Positions 1 through 8,030 of a DNA stretch of 44,824 nt are shown here, piece after piece. The notes under the pieces are model-generated. The model was given only the letters and a program-made list of their open reading frames with translations, was not told the origin of the DNA and did no database searches. Numbering within the stretch: position 1 is the stretch's first letter; the number at the start of each line of letters is the position of its first letter. This DNA comes from Mesorhizobium tianshanense (GTDB lineage Bacteria; Pseudomonadota; Alphaproteobacteria; Rhizobiales; Rhizobiaceae): the NCBI RefSeq assembly GCF_007830515.1, contig NZ_VLKT01000055.1, positions 1 through 44,824 on the forward strand. The letters are read 5' to 3'. The position numbers and the translations under genes are program-made.

Positions 1-267
1 ATAGGCCAGGTTCAGATGTACCTCCTCGCACAGCCGGCGCTCCGAGCGGATGCCGAAGCAATAGCCGACGATCAGCATGCGGATCAGCAGCTCAGGGTCG
101 ATCGAGGGACGGCCGATCGGGCTGTAGAAGGGCGCCAGATGCTGGCGGATGGCGGAAAGGTCGACGAAGCGGTCGATCGCTCTGAGCAGGTGATCCGCCG
201 GCACATGCCGCTCCAGGCTGAAGCCGTAAAACAGCTCCTCCTGCATCACACTTTGCTCGCCCATCAT
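1..267 (-). CDS. IS1182-like transposase, N-terminal part (cut by window edge)
   Basis: The reverse strand reads without a stop from an ATG at 267 to the window edge (89 codons). It encodes the start of a transposase with a DUF772-type N-terminal domain: an opening Met-Met-Gly-Glu-Gln, then LERHVPADHLLRAIDRFVDL, then GRPSIDPELLIRMLIVGY and IRSERRLCEEVHLNL. This segment order is typical of IS1182/IS5-like DDE transposases of rhizobia. A second ATG lies at 264. The catalytic DDE part lies outside the window, so intactness cannot be judged. The gene points away from the secretion locus and marks its left border. Confidence 0.85.
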   Translation of the reverse strand, partial: MMGEQSVMQEELFYGFSLERHVPADHLLRAIDRFVDLSAIRQHLAPFYSPIGRPSIDPELLIRMLIVGYCFGIRSERRLCEEVHLNLAY

Positions 268-417
268 CGACTCAATCTCCTCTTACGACGAAGATTGAAT
301 CAGTGCTTCAGGGCTGCTGCAACCCGGACTTTTTCAACACAATCGACCCTGAGCGGTCCTACGGCTCCGGTACCAAGCGTCAGATTTGACCACTGGAGCT
401 ATAGAATTGCTCCTGGG
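268..417. other. Non-coding IS end and spacer before tssH
   Basis: This stretch holds the upstream region of the IS transposase and the gap to the tssH stop codon. The bases at 311-340 (a GC-rich block ending in a run of T and then CAACAC) look like the terminal inverted repeat of an IS1182-type element, so the element probably ends near 340-350. The other end is outside the window, so the repeat cannot be paired and the boundary is an estimate. No gene is seen from there to 417. Confidence 0.4.
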
Positions 418-3228
418 CTATTCGAAGGAATAGGTGAATCCTCCTTTGGAGGCTCCGACAGTCACCTTCGTCATCTTTTGGCCCTCGAGCGACCGGTTCA
501 GCACGCCGCGGCTCAATTCCGGCAGAAGCGTGTTTGTCAAAATGGCGTCGATCATCCGCCCGCCGGACTCGATCTCGGTGCAGCGGGCCTTGACCAGATC
601 CATGACGCCGTCACCGATCACCAACTCGGCATCGTTGCTTAAGCGCAGCCGGCGGGCGATCTTGGCGAACTGGTGGCGGGTAATCGCTTCGATCATCGAA
701 TCCGATAGCGGGTAGTAAGGAATGGTCACCACCCGGCCAAGGAAGGCCGCCGGGAAAACCTTCAACAGTGGGCTGCGCAAGGCTGTGTCAAGATCGTCGA
801 GCCCGGCCCGCAGCGTACCGCTCCTGGTCTGGTCCATAATGACCTCGGAGCCGACATTCGAGGTGAGCAGGATCAGCGTGTTCTTGAAATCGATCCGCCG
901 GCCCTCACTGTCGTCCATCATCCCCTTGTCGAAAACCTGGAAGAAGATTTCGTGCACGTCCGGATGCGCCTTTTCGACCTCGTCGAGCAGGATCACCGAA
1001 TAGGGCTTTCGCCGGACCGCCTCGGTCAGGATGCCGCCCTTGCCGTAACCGACATAACCGGGCGGCGCGCCCTTCAAGGTAGAAACCGTATGCGCCTCCT
1101 GGAACTCGGACATGTTGATGGAGATGAGGTTCTGCTCGCCGCCGTAGAGCATCTCGGCCAGCGCCAGCGCGGTTTCGGTCTTACCCACGCCCGAAGGACC
1201 GCAGAGCAGAAAAACCCCCACTGGTTTTTCGGGCGCGCCGAGCCCGGCGCGGCTGGTCTGCACGCGCTTGGCGATCATTTCCATGGCATGATCCTGGCCG
1301 ACCACGCGTTCGGACAGAGTGGCGGCGAGCCGCAGCGCCTTTTCGGTCTGGCTCGACAGCATCCGTCCTGTCGGGATGCCGGTCCAATCCTGTACCACGG
1401 CAGCCACGGCATTGCGGTCGACTGACGGCAGGATCAGCGGCGTCTCACCCTGCGCTTCGGCCAGTTCGGCCATCAGTTCCCGCAGCCGCGCGAGATCGGC
1501 AGCCGGATCGGGTGGAGAAGGACCGGCAGTGGCCGTTGCCTCCGCGTCAGTGTCCGGCATTTCGATCTCGGGTGTTTCGATCTCAGTCGTTTCGATCTCA
1601 GGCGTTTCGATCTCAGACGTTTCGATCCCAGGCGCATCGGCGCCTGCTGTTTCGGCGACCGCCTCGGGAGGCTCCACAGCATCGAGCGGCACACCCTCGC
1701 CGCGCAGCCTGGCGCGCAATTCGAGTATCTCGCCAACCAGCGCCTTTTCCCGATCCCAACGTTCCTGCGCGGTGGTAAGCGTGAGTTCGGTCTCGGCAAG
1801 CCCTGTTTCGACCCGAGCCTGCCGGTCGGCCACGTCGATACCGATCGCTGCCTCGCGGCCGATGATGCCGCGCTCGACCTCCAGCGCCTGGCGGCGGCGC
1901 ATGATATCCTCCACCTCGGCCGGGGTGGCATGCTGTGAAATGGCGACACGGGCGCAGGCGGTGTCGAGAAGGCTCACGGCCTTGTCCGGCAATTGCCGCG
2001 CCGGGATGTAGCGATGGGACAGGCTGACCGCCGCCTCGATCGCCTCATCGAGTATCTGCACCTTGTGGTGCTGCTCGAGGACGCCGGCCACACCACGCAG
2101 CATGAGAACTGCGACCGCTTCCGACGGCTCATCTATCTTGACCACCTGGAAACGGCGAGTCAGCGCAGGGTCTTTCTCGATGTGCTGCTTGTACTCGGCC
2201 CAGGTCGTTGCGGCGATCGTGCGCAGTTCGCCGCGCGCCAGCGCCGGCTTCAGCAGATTGGCCGCGTCACCGGTTCCAGCCGCGCCGCCGGCGCCGATCA
2301 AGGTGTGAGCTTCGTCAATGAAGAGGATGACTGGCGTTTCGGAGGATTGAACCTCATCGATGACCGCCTTCAGCCTTTTTTCGAATTCACCCTTCACGCT
2401 TGCGCCCGCCTGCATCAAGCCGACATCGAGCATGCGCACGCTGACGCCCTGCAGCGTGGGTGGCACGTCGCCCTCGGCGATGCGCAAGGCAAAGCCCTCG
2501 ACGACCGCGGTTTTACCGACTCCGGCCTCGCCGGTCAGGATCGGATTGTTTTGCCGGCGCCGCATCAGGATATCGACAATCTGCCTGATCTCCGGATCGC
2601 GTCCGACGACTGGATCGATCTTGCCGTCGCGAGCGCGCTGGGTTAGGTCGGTCGCATACTTGGCCAGCGCGGAATCCCCGCCCGGAGCCCGCCGCGACGG
2701 TTCGGCGGCGGGAACCGCAGTCGAGGCACCAGCTTCGAGTGAACCCTCCACGACATCAGCGAACCGCGCGATAACCGCGTCTGCATCGATCTTGTCGAAT
2801 TCGCCGCTGATCTTTGACAGCAGGCCTTCCAGCACCGGCGTCTTCAGGCAGGCGAGCAGAATATGCGCACTGCGGACTTCCTCGACGCTGAATTCCAGCC
2901 CCGCCAGGCTCCAGGCCTCCTGGATGGCGTGAAAGATATGATCGGAAAACTCCTCGATCGAAGTGGCGCCGTAAGGCAGCTTGTCGACGGCGCGGGTCAT
3001 ATCGGCCGTGAGCCGACTCGCATCCACCCCGGCGTCTGCCAGTATCAGCTGAACATCAGAGCGCTCGGAAAGCACGAGTTGTTCGACGAAATGAACGAGC
3101 TCGACATAGGGATTGCCGCGCAGCTTGGCAGTGTCGGCCGCGGCCTTGAAGGCGCGCAAACAGACGGGATTTAGCTTGCCGACCAGTTCCTTGCGTTTGA
3201 AGCTCTGCGACGACCGGCGCTGTTCCAT
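418..3228 (-). CDS. tssH: T6SS sheath-recycling AAA+ ATPase TssH (ClpV)
   Basis: ClpB-class ATPase of 936 aa that disassembles contracted TssB/TssC sheaths in the cytoplasm. It has an N-terminal Clp repeat domain (about residues 10-150), a first AAA module with Walker A GEAGVGKT (Lys near 239) and a Walker B ending in LFIDEAH, a coiled middle region, and a second AAA module with GPSGVGKT (Lys near 683) followed by a ClpB C-terminal domain. The ATG at 3228 is chosen because AGGAG lies 8 bases upstream; an ATG at 3270 has no ribosome site. The gene is divergent from the tssA operon. An unusual acidic, proline-containing tandem repeat sits between the two AAA modules (see 1561-1635). Family assignment is secure; the role is known from the family. 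Confidence 0.96.
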   Translation of the reverse strand: MEQRRSSQSFKRKELVGKLNPVCLRAFKAAADTAKLRGNPYVELVHFVEQLVLSERSDVQLILADAGVDASRLTADMTRAVDKLPYGATSIEEFSDHIFHAIQEAWSLAGLEFSVEEVRSAHILLACLKTPVLEGLLSKISGEFDKIDADAVIARFADVVEGSLEAGASTAVPAAEPSRRAPGGDSALAKYATDLTQRARDGKIDPVVGRDPEIRQIVDILMRRRQNNPILTGEAGVGKTAVVEGFALRIAEGDVPPTLQGVSVRMLDVGLMQAGASVKGEFEKRLKAVIDEVQSSETPVILFIDEAHTLIGAGGAAGTGDAANLLKPALARGELRTIAATTWAEYKQHIEKDPALTRRFQVVKIDEPSEAVAVLMLRGVAGVLEQHHKVQILDEAIEAAVSLSHRYIPARQLPDKAVSLLDTACARVAISQHATPAEVEDIMRRRQALEVERGIIGREAAIGIDVADRQARVETGLAETELTLTTAQERWDREKALVGEILELRARLRGEGVPLDAVEPPEAVAETAGADAPGIETSEIETPEIETTEIETPEIEMPDTDAEATATAGPSPPDPAADLARLRELMAELAEAQGETPLILPSVDRNAVAAVVQDWTGIPTGRMLSSQTEKALRLAATLSERVVGQDHAMEMIAKRVQTSRAGLGAPEKPVGVFLLCGPSGVGKTETALALAEMLYGGEQNLISINMSEFQEAHTVSTLKGAPPGYVGYGKGGILTEAVRRKPYSVILLDEVEKAHPDVHEIFFQVFDKGMMDDSEGRRIDFKNTLILLTSNVGSEVIMDQTRSGTLRAGLDDLDTALRSPLLKVFPAAFLGRVVTIPYYPLSDSMIEAITRHQFAKIARRLRLSNDAELVIGDGVMDLVKARCTEIESGGRMIDAILTNTLLPELSRGVLNRSLEGQKMTKVTVGASKGGFTYSFE
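1561..1635. repeat. Five 15-bp tandem repeats inside tssH
   Basis: Five consecutive 15-base units start with TTCGATC on the plus strand (1561, 1576, 1591, 1606, 1621) and differ at only a few positions. On the coding strand they give pentapeptides of the Glu-Ile-Glu-Thr-Pro type. The unit length keeps the frame, so copy-number change would not break tssH. They lie in the linker between the two AAA modules. Confidence 0.9.
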
Positions 3229-3444
3229 CGAACTTGCTCCTGCGATCTGCCAGTCAATAAACTGCCACATAAGCAGCGACTTGACAAAGCGTGTGATGGA
3301 TCAAGCGCCTGAGTGTCCGATTAGGCCGACTTTGTACGTCCCGGCAAAAGCCCACGCCACGGGCGCAAACAGCCATGGAATGGCCATCACTTTTGCGGTG
3401 CATTCACATTCAGGGTTCGACAATTGTGCCGCCGATTTCGGGCT

Positions 3445-3460
3445 CGGGACCCGGCTTGCA
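3445..3460 (+). promoter_or_regulatory. Possible sigma-54 (-24/-12) site
   Basis: CGGGACCCGGCTTGCA has GG and GC ten bases apart and a good TTGCA at -12, but matches the -24 box (TGGCAC) only in part. No sigma-54 activator gene is seen in the window. It overlaps the upstream side of the sigma-70 candidate, so only one of the two may be real. Confidence 0.2.
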
Positions 3461-3474
3461 AGCTTCCATTAAGA

Positions 3475-3502
3475 TTGAGCGGCAACTGAATTGTGGTAAA
3501 GT
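3475..3502 (+). promoter_or_regulatory. Candidate sigma-70 promoter of the tssA operon
   Basis: TTGAGC (3475-3480), a 16-base spacer and TAAAGT (3497-3502), preceded by TG one base upstream (TGG-TAAAGT). This extended -10 form recurs at two other promoters in the locus. Transcription would start near 3509, about 50 bases before the chosen tssA start. Confidence 0.35.
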
Positions 3503-3561
3503 GTCGCAGTGTGCTAACGTTGGGTCACGCACGGCACAGGGGCCGCTTGCTGGGGGTTGGT

Positions 3562-4737
3562 GTGATTGATCTCGCACTCTGGCTGAATCCGCTGGACGGT
3601 GAAAATCCGTCAGGGGAGGATTTGCGCAACGATCCGGCCTTTCATGAGCTGGAGCGCCTCACGGAACCCCAGGTCAAGGTCGTCCACGACGGGAACAACA
3701 AGCCCTCGTCGCAAAGCACCGTTCCGGTCGACTGGCCCGCCGTTCTCGACAAGGCGGAGGCATTGCGCGCGCATGGCCGGGATCTGCGCCTGCTTGTCAT
3801 TGTCACCCGCGCGCTGGCCAATGAGCAGGGGCTCGCCGGGCTCGCGCATGGTCTGACCCTTATCGCGCGGACCTTCGATCAGCATTGGGACACCATGCAT
3901 CCGGCACTGCGGCCCAATGCTGCGCCACGCGACGCCGCCTTACGCCGTATCAACGCCCTGCTCGACCTCCAAAATGGCCAGGACGGGTTGTTGGCGAACT
4001 TGCGGCAAATGACGTTCTTCGCACCGCGCGCTATCGGACCGATCAGCGGACGCGATCTGGAGCAAAGCGCGCTCGACGAACGGGTCATGCTTCTGGAGGC
4101 GGCTTCAGGATTGAATGCGGCCGAAAAGGCCGCGCTGGTCAGCGCGCACAGTCAACTTCTCAATCGGGTGCGCAGCGGATGCGCGGCACAGGCTGATCAA
4201 GCCAATGCGGAGATGACGTCGCTCATCGCCGATGCCCGAGCGGCGATGACGGCTCTTGATGCAGTCGAGACGGCTCTCAACGTTCATCTGGAGGGCGGCG
4301 GAGCCGCTGTCCCGGAATTGAAACGGTTTCTGCAGCGTTTGCTGTCGACCCTCGAACGGAATTCAACAATCGGCGCAACGACGAACGGTGCGGCGAAGCC
4401 AGCCGCCACGACTGCAGATCCGGGAATGCCTATTCGAAACGGTCACGGAGCCGATCCTATGGCAAGCATGGCAAGTTACGCGGAACCGAGCACGGGGCTC
4501 CCTGATCGGATTTCCTCGCGCGACGACGTCGTGAAATGCCTCGACCTCGTCGTCGCCTTCTATGACCGCACCGAACCGTCGAGCCCGATCCCGCACCTCG
4601 CGCGGCGCGTGCGCCGGATGGTGCATATGGATTTTGTTGAACTGATGGAAGATCTCGCCCCCTCGGGGCTGAAGGAATTCCGGCTTCTTGCCGGCGTTCC
4701 CGATGCCAAGAAGACGGCTCAGAAGGATGAAAGGTAA
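3562..4737 (+). CDS. tssA: T6SS baseplate/sheath-assembly protein TssA (ImpA)
   Basis: TssA contacts the baseplate and the growing sheath and tube, priming tail polymerisation in the cytoplasm. The 391-aa protein starts with the ImpA N-terminal domain (a GENPSGEDLRND motif close to the start). It ends with the conserved TssA tail containing EPSSPIPHLARR and FVELMEDLAP. The GTG at 3562 is preferred: it follows a GGGGG stretch and gives the usual N-terminus (Val-Ile-Asp-Leu-Ala). A GTG at 3493 would add 23 residues but overlaps the likely promoter. It is the first gene of the long plus-strand operon; tssB follows after 6 bases. Confidence 0.93.
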   Translation: MIDLALWLNPLDGENPSGEDLRNDPAFHELERLTEPQVKVVHDGNNKPSSQSTVPVDWPAVLDKAEALRAHGRDLRLLVIVTRALANEQGLAGLAHGLTLIARTFDQHWDTMHPALRPNAAPRDAALRRINALLDLQNGQDGLLANLRQMTFFAPRAIGPISGRDLEQSALDERVMLLEAASGLNAAEKAALVSAHSQLLNRVRSGCAAQADQANAEMTSLIADARAAMTALDAVETALNVHLEGGGAAVPELKRFLQRLLSTLERNSTIGATTNGAAKPAATTADPGMPIRNGHGADPMASMASYAEPSTGLPDRISSRDDVVKCLDLVVAFYDRTEPSSPIPHLARRVRRMVHMDFVELMEDLAPSGLKEFRLLAGVPDAKKTAQKDER

Positions 4738-4743
4738 CAAGCC

Positions 4744-5283
4744 ATGCCAGCCGAAAGCAAAGCGAAGGTCATCGAACGAAATCGCGCACCGCGCGTGCAG
4801 ATCGCCTATGACGTGGAGACCTACGGCAGCCCGACGACGATCGAGCTGCCGTTTGTCATGGGCGTGATGGCCGACCTTTCCGGCGCTTCACAGACCAAGG
4901 AAGCGTCGAAATCGGTGCTGGACCGCGCCTTTGTCGAGACCGACGCCAACCGCTTCCCCAAGTTCATGGAGGCACTCGGGCCACGCGTCAAAGCCCGCGT
5001 GAAGAATACGCTACCCCAAGCTGAAGGCGCCGAACGGGACGAGGAACTGGCGCTTGACCTCACCTTCACCAAAATGGGTGATTTCGCGCCGGACAAGATC
5101 GCCGAGCAAGTTCCGCAATTGGCCGAAATCCTCAAGATGCGTCGTCAGCTCGAGGAACTGCTCGGCTTCATGGACGGCCGTGTCGACGCCGAAAAGCGCA
5201 TCGCGCAACTTCTGAACAACGAGCCGCTTCTCGGCAAGATCGCCAACCAGGCATTATCCGACGACGACAAGGTTCAGGAGTAA
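4744..5283 (+). CDS. tssB: T6SS contractile sheath small subunit TssB (VipA/ImpB)
   Basis: This 179-aa protein forms the contractile sheath with TssC. It shows the family signatures VQIAYDVETYG near the start, then LPFVMGVMADLSG, RFPKFMEALGPRVKARV and LTFTKMGDFAPDKI. Length is normal for the family. An AAAGG site precedes the ATG. It lies 6 bases after tssA and 3 bases before tssC, as expected for equimolar sheath subunits. Confidence 0.97.
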   Translation: MPAESKAKVIERNRAPRVQIAYDVETYGSPTTIELPFVMGVMADLSGASQTKEASKSVLDRAFVETDANRFPKFMEALGPRVKARVKNTLPQAEGAERDEELALDLTFTKMGDFAPDKIAEQVPQLAEILKMRRQLEELLGFMDGRVDAEKRIAQLLNNEPLLGKIANQALSDDDKVQE

Positions 5284-5286
5284 ATC

Positions 5287-6792
5287 ATGGCCGAACAACA
5301 AAAAACCGCAGCCGTCGCCGCTGAGGCGGAAGCCATTGACCTGGGAGAATTCAGCGGCCTCCTCGAGAAGGACTTCAAGGTCAAGAAGGACGACAGCGAG
5401 AAGCTGCAGCAACTCGTGCGCAATCTTGCGCTCGCGGCGCAGTCCCGTTCCGACACCACGACCATCTCCTCCAACGCGATCAAGTCAATCAAGTCGCTGA
5501 TCGCGGGCATCGACAAGATGCTATCGGAGCAGGTCAACGAGATCCTGCATGCGCCGGAAGTGCGCGAAATGGAAGGCACATGGCGCGGCCTCTGGTATCT
5601 CGTCAACAACACCGAGACGGATCAGAAGCTGAAGATCCGGGTGATGAATATTTCCAAGGAGCAGCTCGCCGACACGCTTGAAGACTATGAAGGCCAGATG
5701 TGGGATCAAAGCCCGATCTTCAAGAAAGTCTATACGGACGAGTATTCGATGCTGGGCGGCGAGCCGATTGGCTGCCTGGTCGGCGCCTACGAATTCTCTA
5801 ACCATCCGCGTGACGTCGGCCTGTTGCGCAACATCTCGGGCATCTGCGCCTCCGCCCACACGCCGTTCATCGCGGCCGCCTCGCCACGCCTGTTCCGCAT
5901 GGACAGCTGGCAGGAACTGCCGAACCCGCAGGACCTGCAGATGATCGTCTCGAACCCGGCCTATGCCTCGTGGCAATCGCTGCGCGAGAGCGAGGACGCG
6001 CGCTACATCGGCCTGACCATGCCACGTGTTCTGGCGCGACTGCCGTATGGCTCGGAAACCGTTCCGGTGAAGGGCTTCACTTTCGAGGAAGAGGTGCAGG
6101 CCGACCACAACAAATATGTCTGGATGAACGCCGCCTTCCCGATGGGCGTCAACATAAACCGCAGTCACAAGCTCTACGGCTGGGGCACGCAGATCCGCGG
6201 TGTCGAGAACGGCGGCACAGTCATCAACCTGCCGGTGCACTCCTTCCCCACCGACGACGGATCGATCGCTATGAAATGCCCGACGGAAGTTGCCATCGAC
6301 GACCGGCGCGAGGCGGAACTGGCCAAGCTCGGCCTGATGCCCATCCTGCATAGGAAAAATACCGATCTTGCGGCTTTCATCGGTGCCCATTCGCTGCAAG
6401 ACGACGAGACGCGCGCGGGGCGGCTGGTCGATCCCGATGCCCAGTCGAATGAACGGCTGAGCGCCAACCTGCCCTATCTTTTCCCGGTTTCGCGCTTTGC
6501 GCACTACCTCAAGGCCATTGCGCGCGACAAGATCGGGTCGTTCAAGGAACGCTCCGACATGCAGATCTGGTTGACCGAGTGGATCAACCGCTACGTGCTG
6601 GCCAACCCGGCCTTCGCCGACGACAAGGCGCGCGCCAAGCGCCCGCTTGCCGCGGCCGAGGTCCAGGTCGACAGCGTGGAGGGGCGGCCGGGCTATTACA
6701 ATGCCCGCTTCTATCTGCGTCCGCACTACCAGCTGGAAGGCATCAACGCCTCGCTCAGGCTGGTGTCGGAACTACCGTCCGTGAAGACTTGA
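5287..6792 (+). CDS. tssC: T6SS contractile sheath large subunit TssC (VipB/ImpC)
   Basis: This 501-aa protein is the large sheath subunit that polymerises with TssB around the Hcp tube and contracts to drive the tip out. Recognisable family segments are the central LVNNTETDQKLKIRVMNISK, then GEPIGCLVGAYEFSNHP, TMPRVLARLPYG and the C-terminal YNARFYLRPHYQLEG. AGGAG stands about 7 bases before the ATG. It directly follows tssB and precedes hcp. No oddities were seen. Confidence 0.97.
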   Translation: MAEQQKTAAVAAEAEAIDLGEFSGLLEKDFKVKKDDSEKLQQLVRNLALAAQSRSDTTTISSNAIKSIKSLIAGIDKMLSEQVNEILHAPEVREMEGTWRGLWYLVNNTETDQKLKIRVMNISKEQLADTLEDYEGQMWDQSPIFKKVYTDEYSMLGGEPIGCLVGAYEFSNHPRDVGLLRNISGICASAHTPFIAAASPRLFRMDSWQELPNPQDLQMIVSNPAYASWQSLRESEDARYIGLTMPRVLARLPYGSETVPVKGFTFEEEVQADHNKYVWMNAAFPMGVNINRSHKLYGWGTQIRGVENGGTVINLPVHSFPTDDGSIAMKCPTEVAIDDRREAELAKLGLMPILHRKNTDLAAFIGAHSLQDDETRAGRLVDPDAQSNERLSANLPYLFPVSRFAHYLKAIARDKIGSFKERSDMQIWLTEWINRYVLANPAFADDKARAKRPLAAAEVQVDSVEGRPGYYNARFYLRPHYQLEGINASLRLVSELPSVKT

Positions 6793-6840
6793 TTCGCAGC
6801 AACCACACCTTGTTCTGTTTAAAAGCGGTGGAGAAAGACA

Positions 6841-7296
6841 ATGCCAGTGAAAATTGATGGTTTTCTAAAGGTTCCGGATATCAAAGGTCCAAGCGTTCGA
6901 GACGGCCACGAGGATGAAATCGAAGTCCATGGGGTCGATTACAAGATAGTCGCGCCGTACGATCCGAATTCGCTCTCACGCCGCGGTCGTGTGTCCCTGG
7001 GGATGATCAAGTTCACCAAGCACTATGACAAGTCCTCGCCCTATCTGAAAAAGGCGCTGTTCGACAACAAGGCGCTGGACGAAGTTGTGTTCTCCGCCCG
7101 CCGGACCATCGATGGGGAGACCAGCGACTATCTGGTCGTTACCCTGACCGACGCCTCGATCATGGAATACGACATGTCGCAGGCCGAGGACGAGGAAGAC
7201 CTGATCGAGGAGGAGGTCAGCTTCGCCTACAAGAAGATCAAGTTCGTCTATGACAAGGATGACGAAATCGAAATGGATGTCTATGTCGGCAAGTGA
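6841..7296 (+). CDS. hcp: T6SS tube protein Hcp (TssD)
   Basis: This 151-aa Hcp-family protein forms the hexameric rings of the inner tube and is secreted. It begins with the usual secreted-protein pattern (MPVKIDGFLKVPDIKGPS), contains SLGMIKFTKHYDKSSPYL and ends in a short, acidic beta-rich tail (EIEMDVYVGK). There is no C-terminal toxin extension. A GGAGAAAG ribosome site lies before the ATG, after a 48-base gap from tssC that shows no clear promoter. Its 3' end overlaps the start of tssE. Confidence 0.95.
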   Translation: MPVKIDGFLKVPDIKGPSVRDGHEDEIEVHGVDYKIVAPYDPNSLSRRGRVSLGMIKFTKHYDKSSPYLKKALFDNKALDEVVFSARRTIDGETSDYLVVTLTDASIMEYDMSQAEDEEDLIEEEVSFAYKKIKFVYDKDDEIEMDVYVGK

Positions 7297-8029
7297 GGCG
7301 CGGCGGCCCGGCGCGGACAAGCTTACCGGCAGTTCGCGAGCGAAGCGCGAGGCGGTCCAGCCCTCTCTTTGGGACCGCCTCGTCAATGACCTGCCGGGCG
7401 TGACCTCCGAGATCGACGGGCTGCGCCAGACCTTACAGGACGAACTTGGCGCGGACCGGCTGGATACGCTCCTTGCGGGCAGTGCGCGGCTCATCGACGC
7501 CGATGCGGAGCTGACGTCCGATCAGAAGCGGCGTCTGCACCGCCTGGTCTTTCAGACCCAGCACCGCACGGAGATCGAAAGCCGCGGCGTGGTCGTATCG
7601 GCCCGCGTGCTCAGGGAGGCGGTGCGGCGCGACATCGAAGCCTTGTTCAACACCGAGCGTTTCGAAGCTGTTCCGCTTCTTTCCGATCTCGAGAGCGAAC
7701 AGGCCGCAGACAATCCGCCATCGCTGGCCGACTTTCCGGAGGTGCGCCGAAGTGTGGTCAACTACGGCGTGCCTTCCTTCTCGGGCCGTTCGTCCCGCGA
7801 CTTTGATCGCGAGGCCCTGGCGCGCGAGATCCGCTCGGTCCTTGCCACGTTCGAGCCACGTCTGAAGGAGAGCGCAACAAAGGTAACGGTGACCCTTGGT
7901 GACAAGGTGGGCCTGAAGATCGAGATAGACGCTGTGCTGATCATGACGCCGACACCGGAACGCATGCGCCTGCGCACCACAATCAATCTCGATAACGGCT
8001 TGGCGCGGACCGAATTCAGGGAAAGCTGA
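7283..8029 (+). CDS. tssE: T6SS baseplate protein TssE (gp25-like), with an insertion
   Basis: TssE is the baseplate wedge component related to phage gp25. The SLWDRL motif (residues 28-33) and the C-terminal gp25 domain (REAVRRDIEALFNT, then RRSVVNYGVPSFSG and ATFEPRL) identify it. At about 248 aa it is longer than typical TssE proteins. Roughly 65 extra, charged, probably helical residues (about 38-104) separate the two usual motifs. The ATG at 7283 has GGA five bases upstream and overlaps hcp; an ATG at 7277 is also possible. The gene is translationally coupled to hcp and followed at once by tssF. Confidence 0.88.
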   Translation: MSASEARRPGADKLTGSSRAKREAVQPSLWDRLVNDLPGVTSEIDGLRQTLQDELGADRLDTLLAGSARLIDADAELTSDQKRRLHRLVFQTQHRTEIESRGVVVSARVLREAVRRDIEALFNTERFEAVPLLSDLESEQAADNPPSLADFPEVRRSVVNYGVPSFSGRSSRDFDREALAREIRSVLATFEPRLKESATKVTVTLGDKVGLKIEIDAVLIMTPTPERMRLRTTINLDNGLARTEFRES

Positions 8030-8030
8030 G

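Larger units (their letters stand above)
3229..3561. promoter_or_regulatory. Divergent regulatory region between tssH and tssA
   Basis: This 333-base gap separates the divergent tssH and tssA genes and must hold the promoters of both. On the plus strand there is a possible sigma-70 site (3475-3502) and a weaker possible sigma-54 site (3445-3460), listed separately. No convincing minus-strand promoter was found for tssH by eye, and no gene is supported here. A GTG at 3493 in frame with tssA overlaps the possible -10 box, so it is an unlikely start. Confidence 0.5.

Noticed and set aside
16..642. Plus-strand open frame of 208 codons at the left edge
   Set aside because: It runs opposite the transposase and the end of tssH, resembles no protein, and spans the IS end.
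3279..3284. TTGACA as a -35 box on the plus strand
   Set aside because: No -10 box follows at 15-19 bases, and it is almost 300 bases from the tssA start.
5521..6726. 401-codon minus-strand frame inside tssC
   Set aside because: It lies wholly within the clear tssC gene and is an antisense shadow caused by high GC content.
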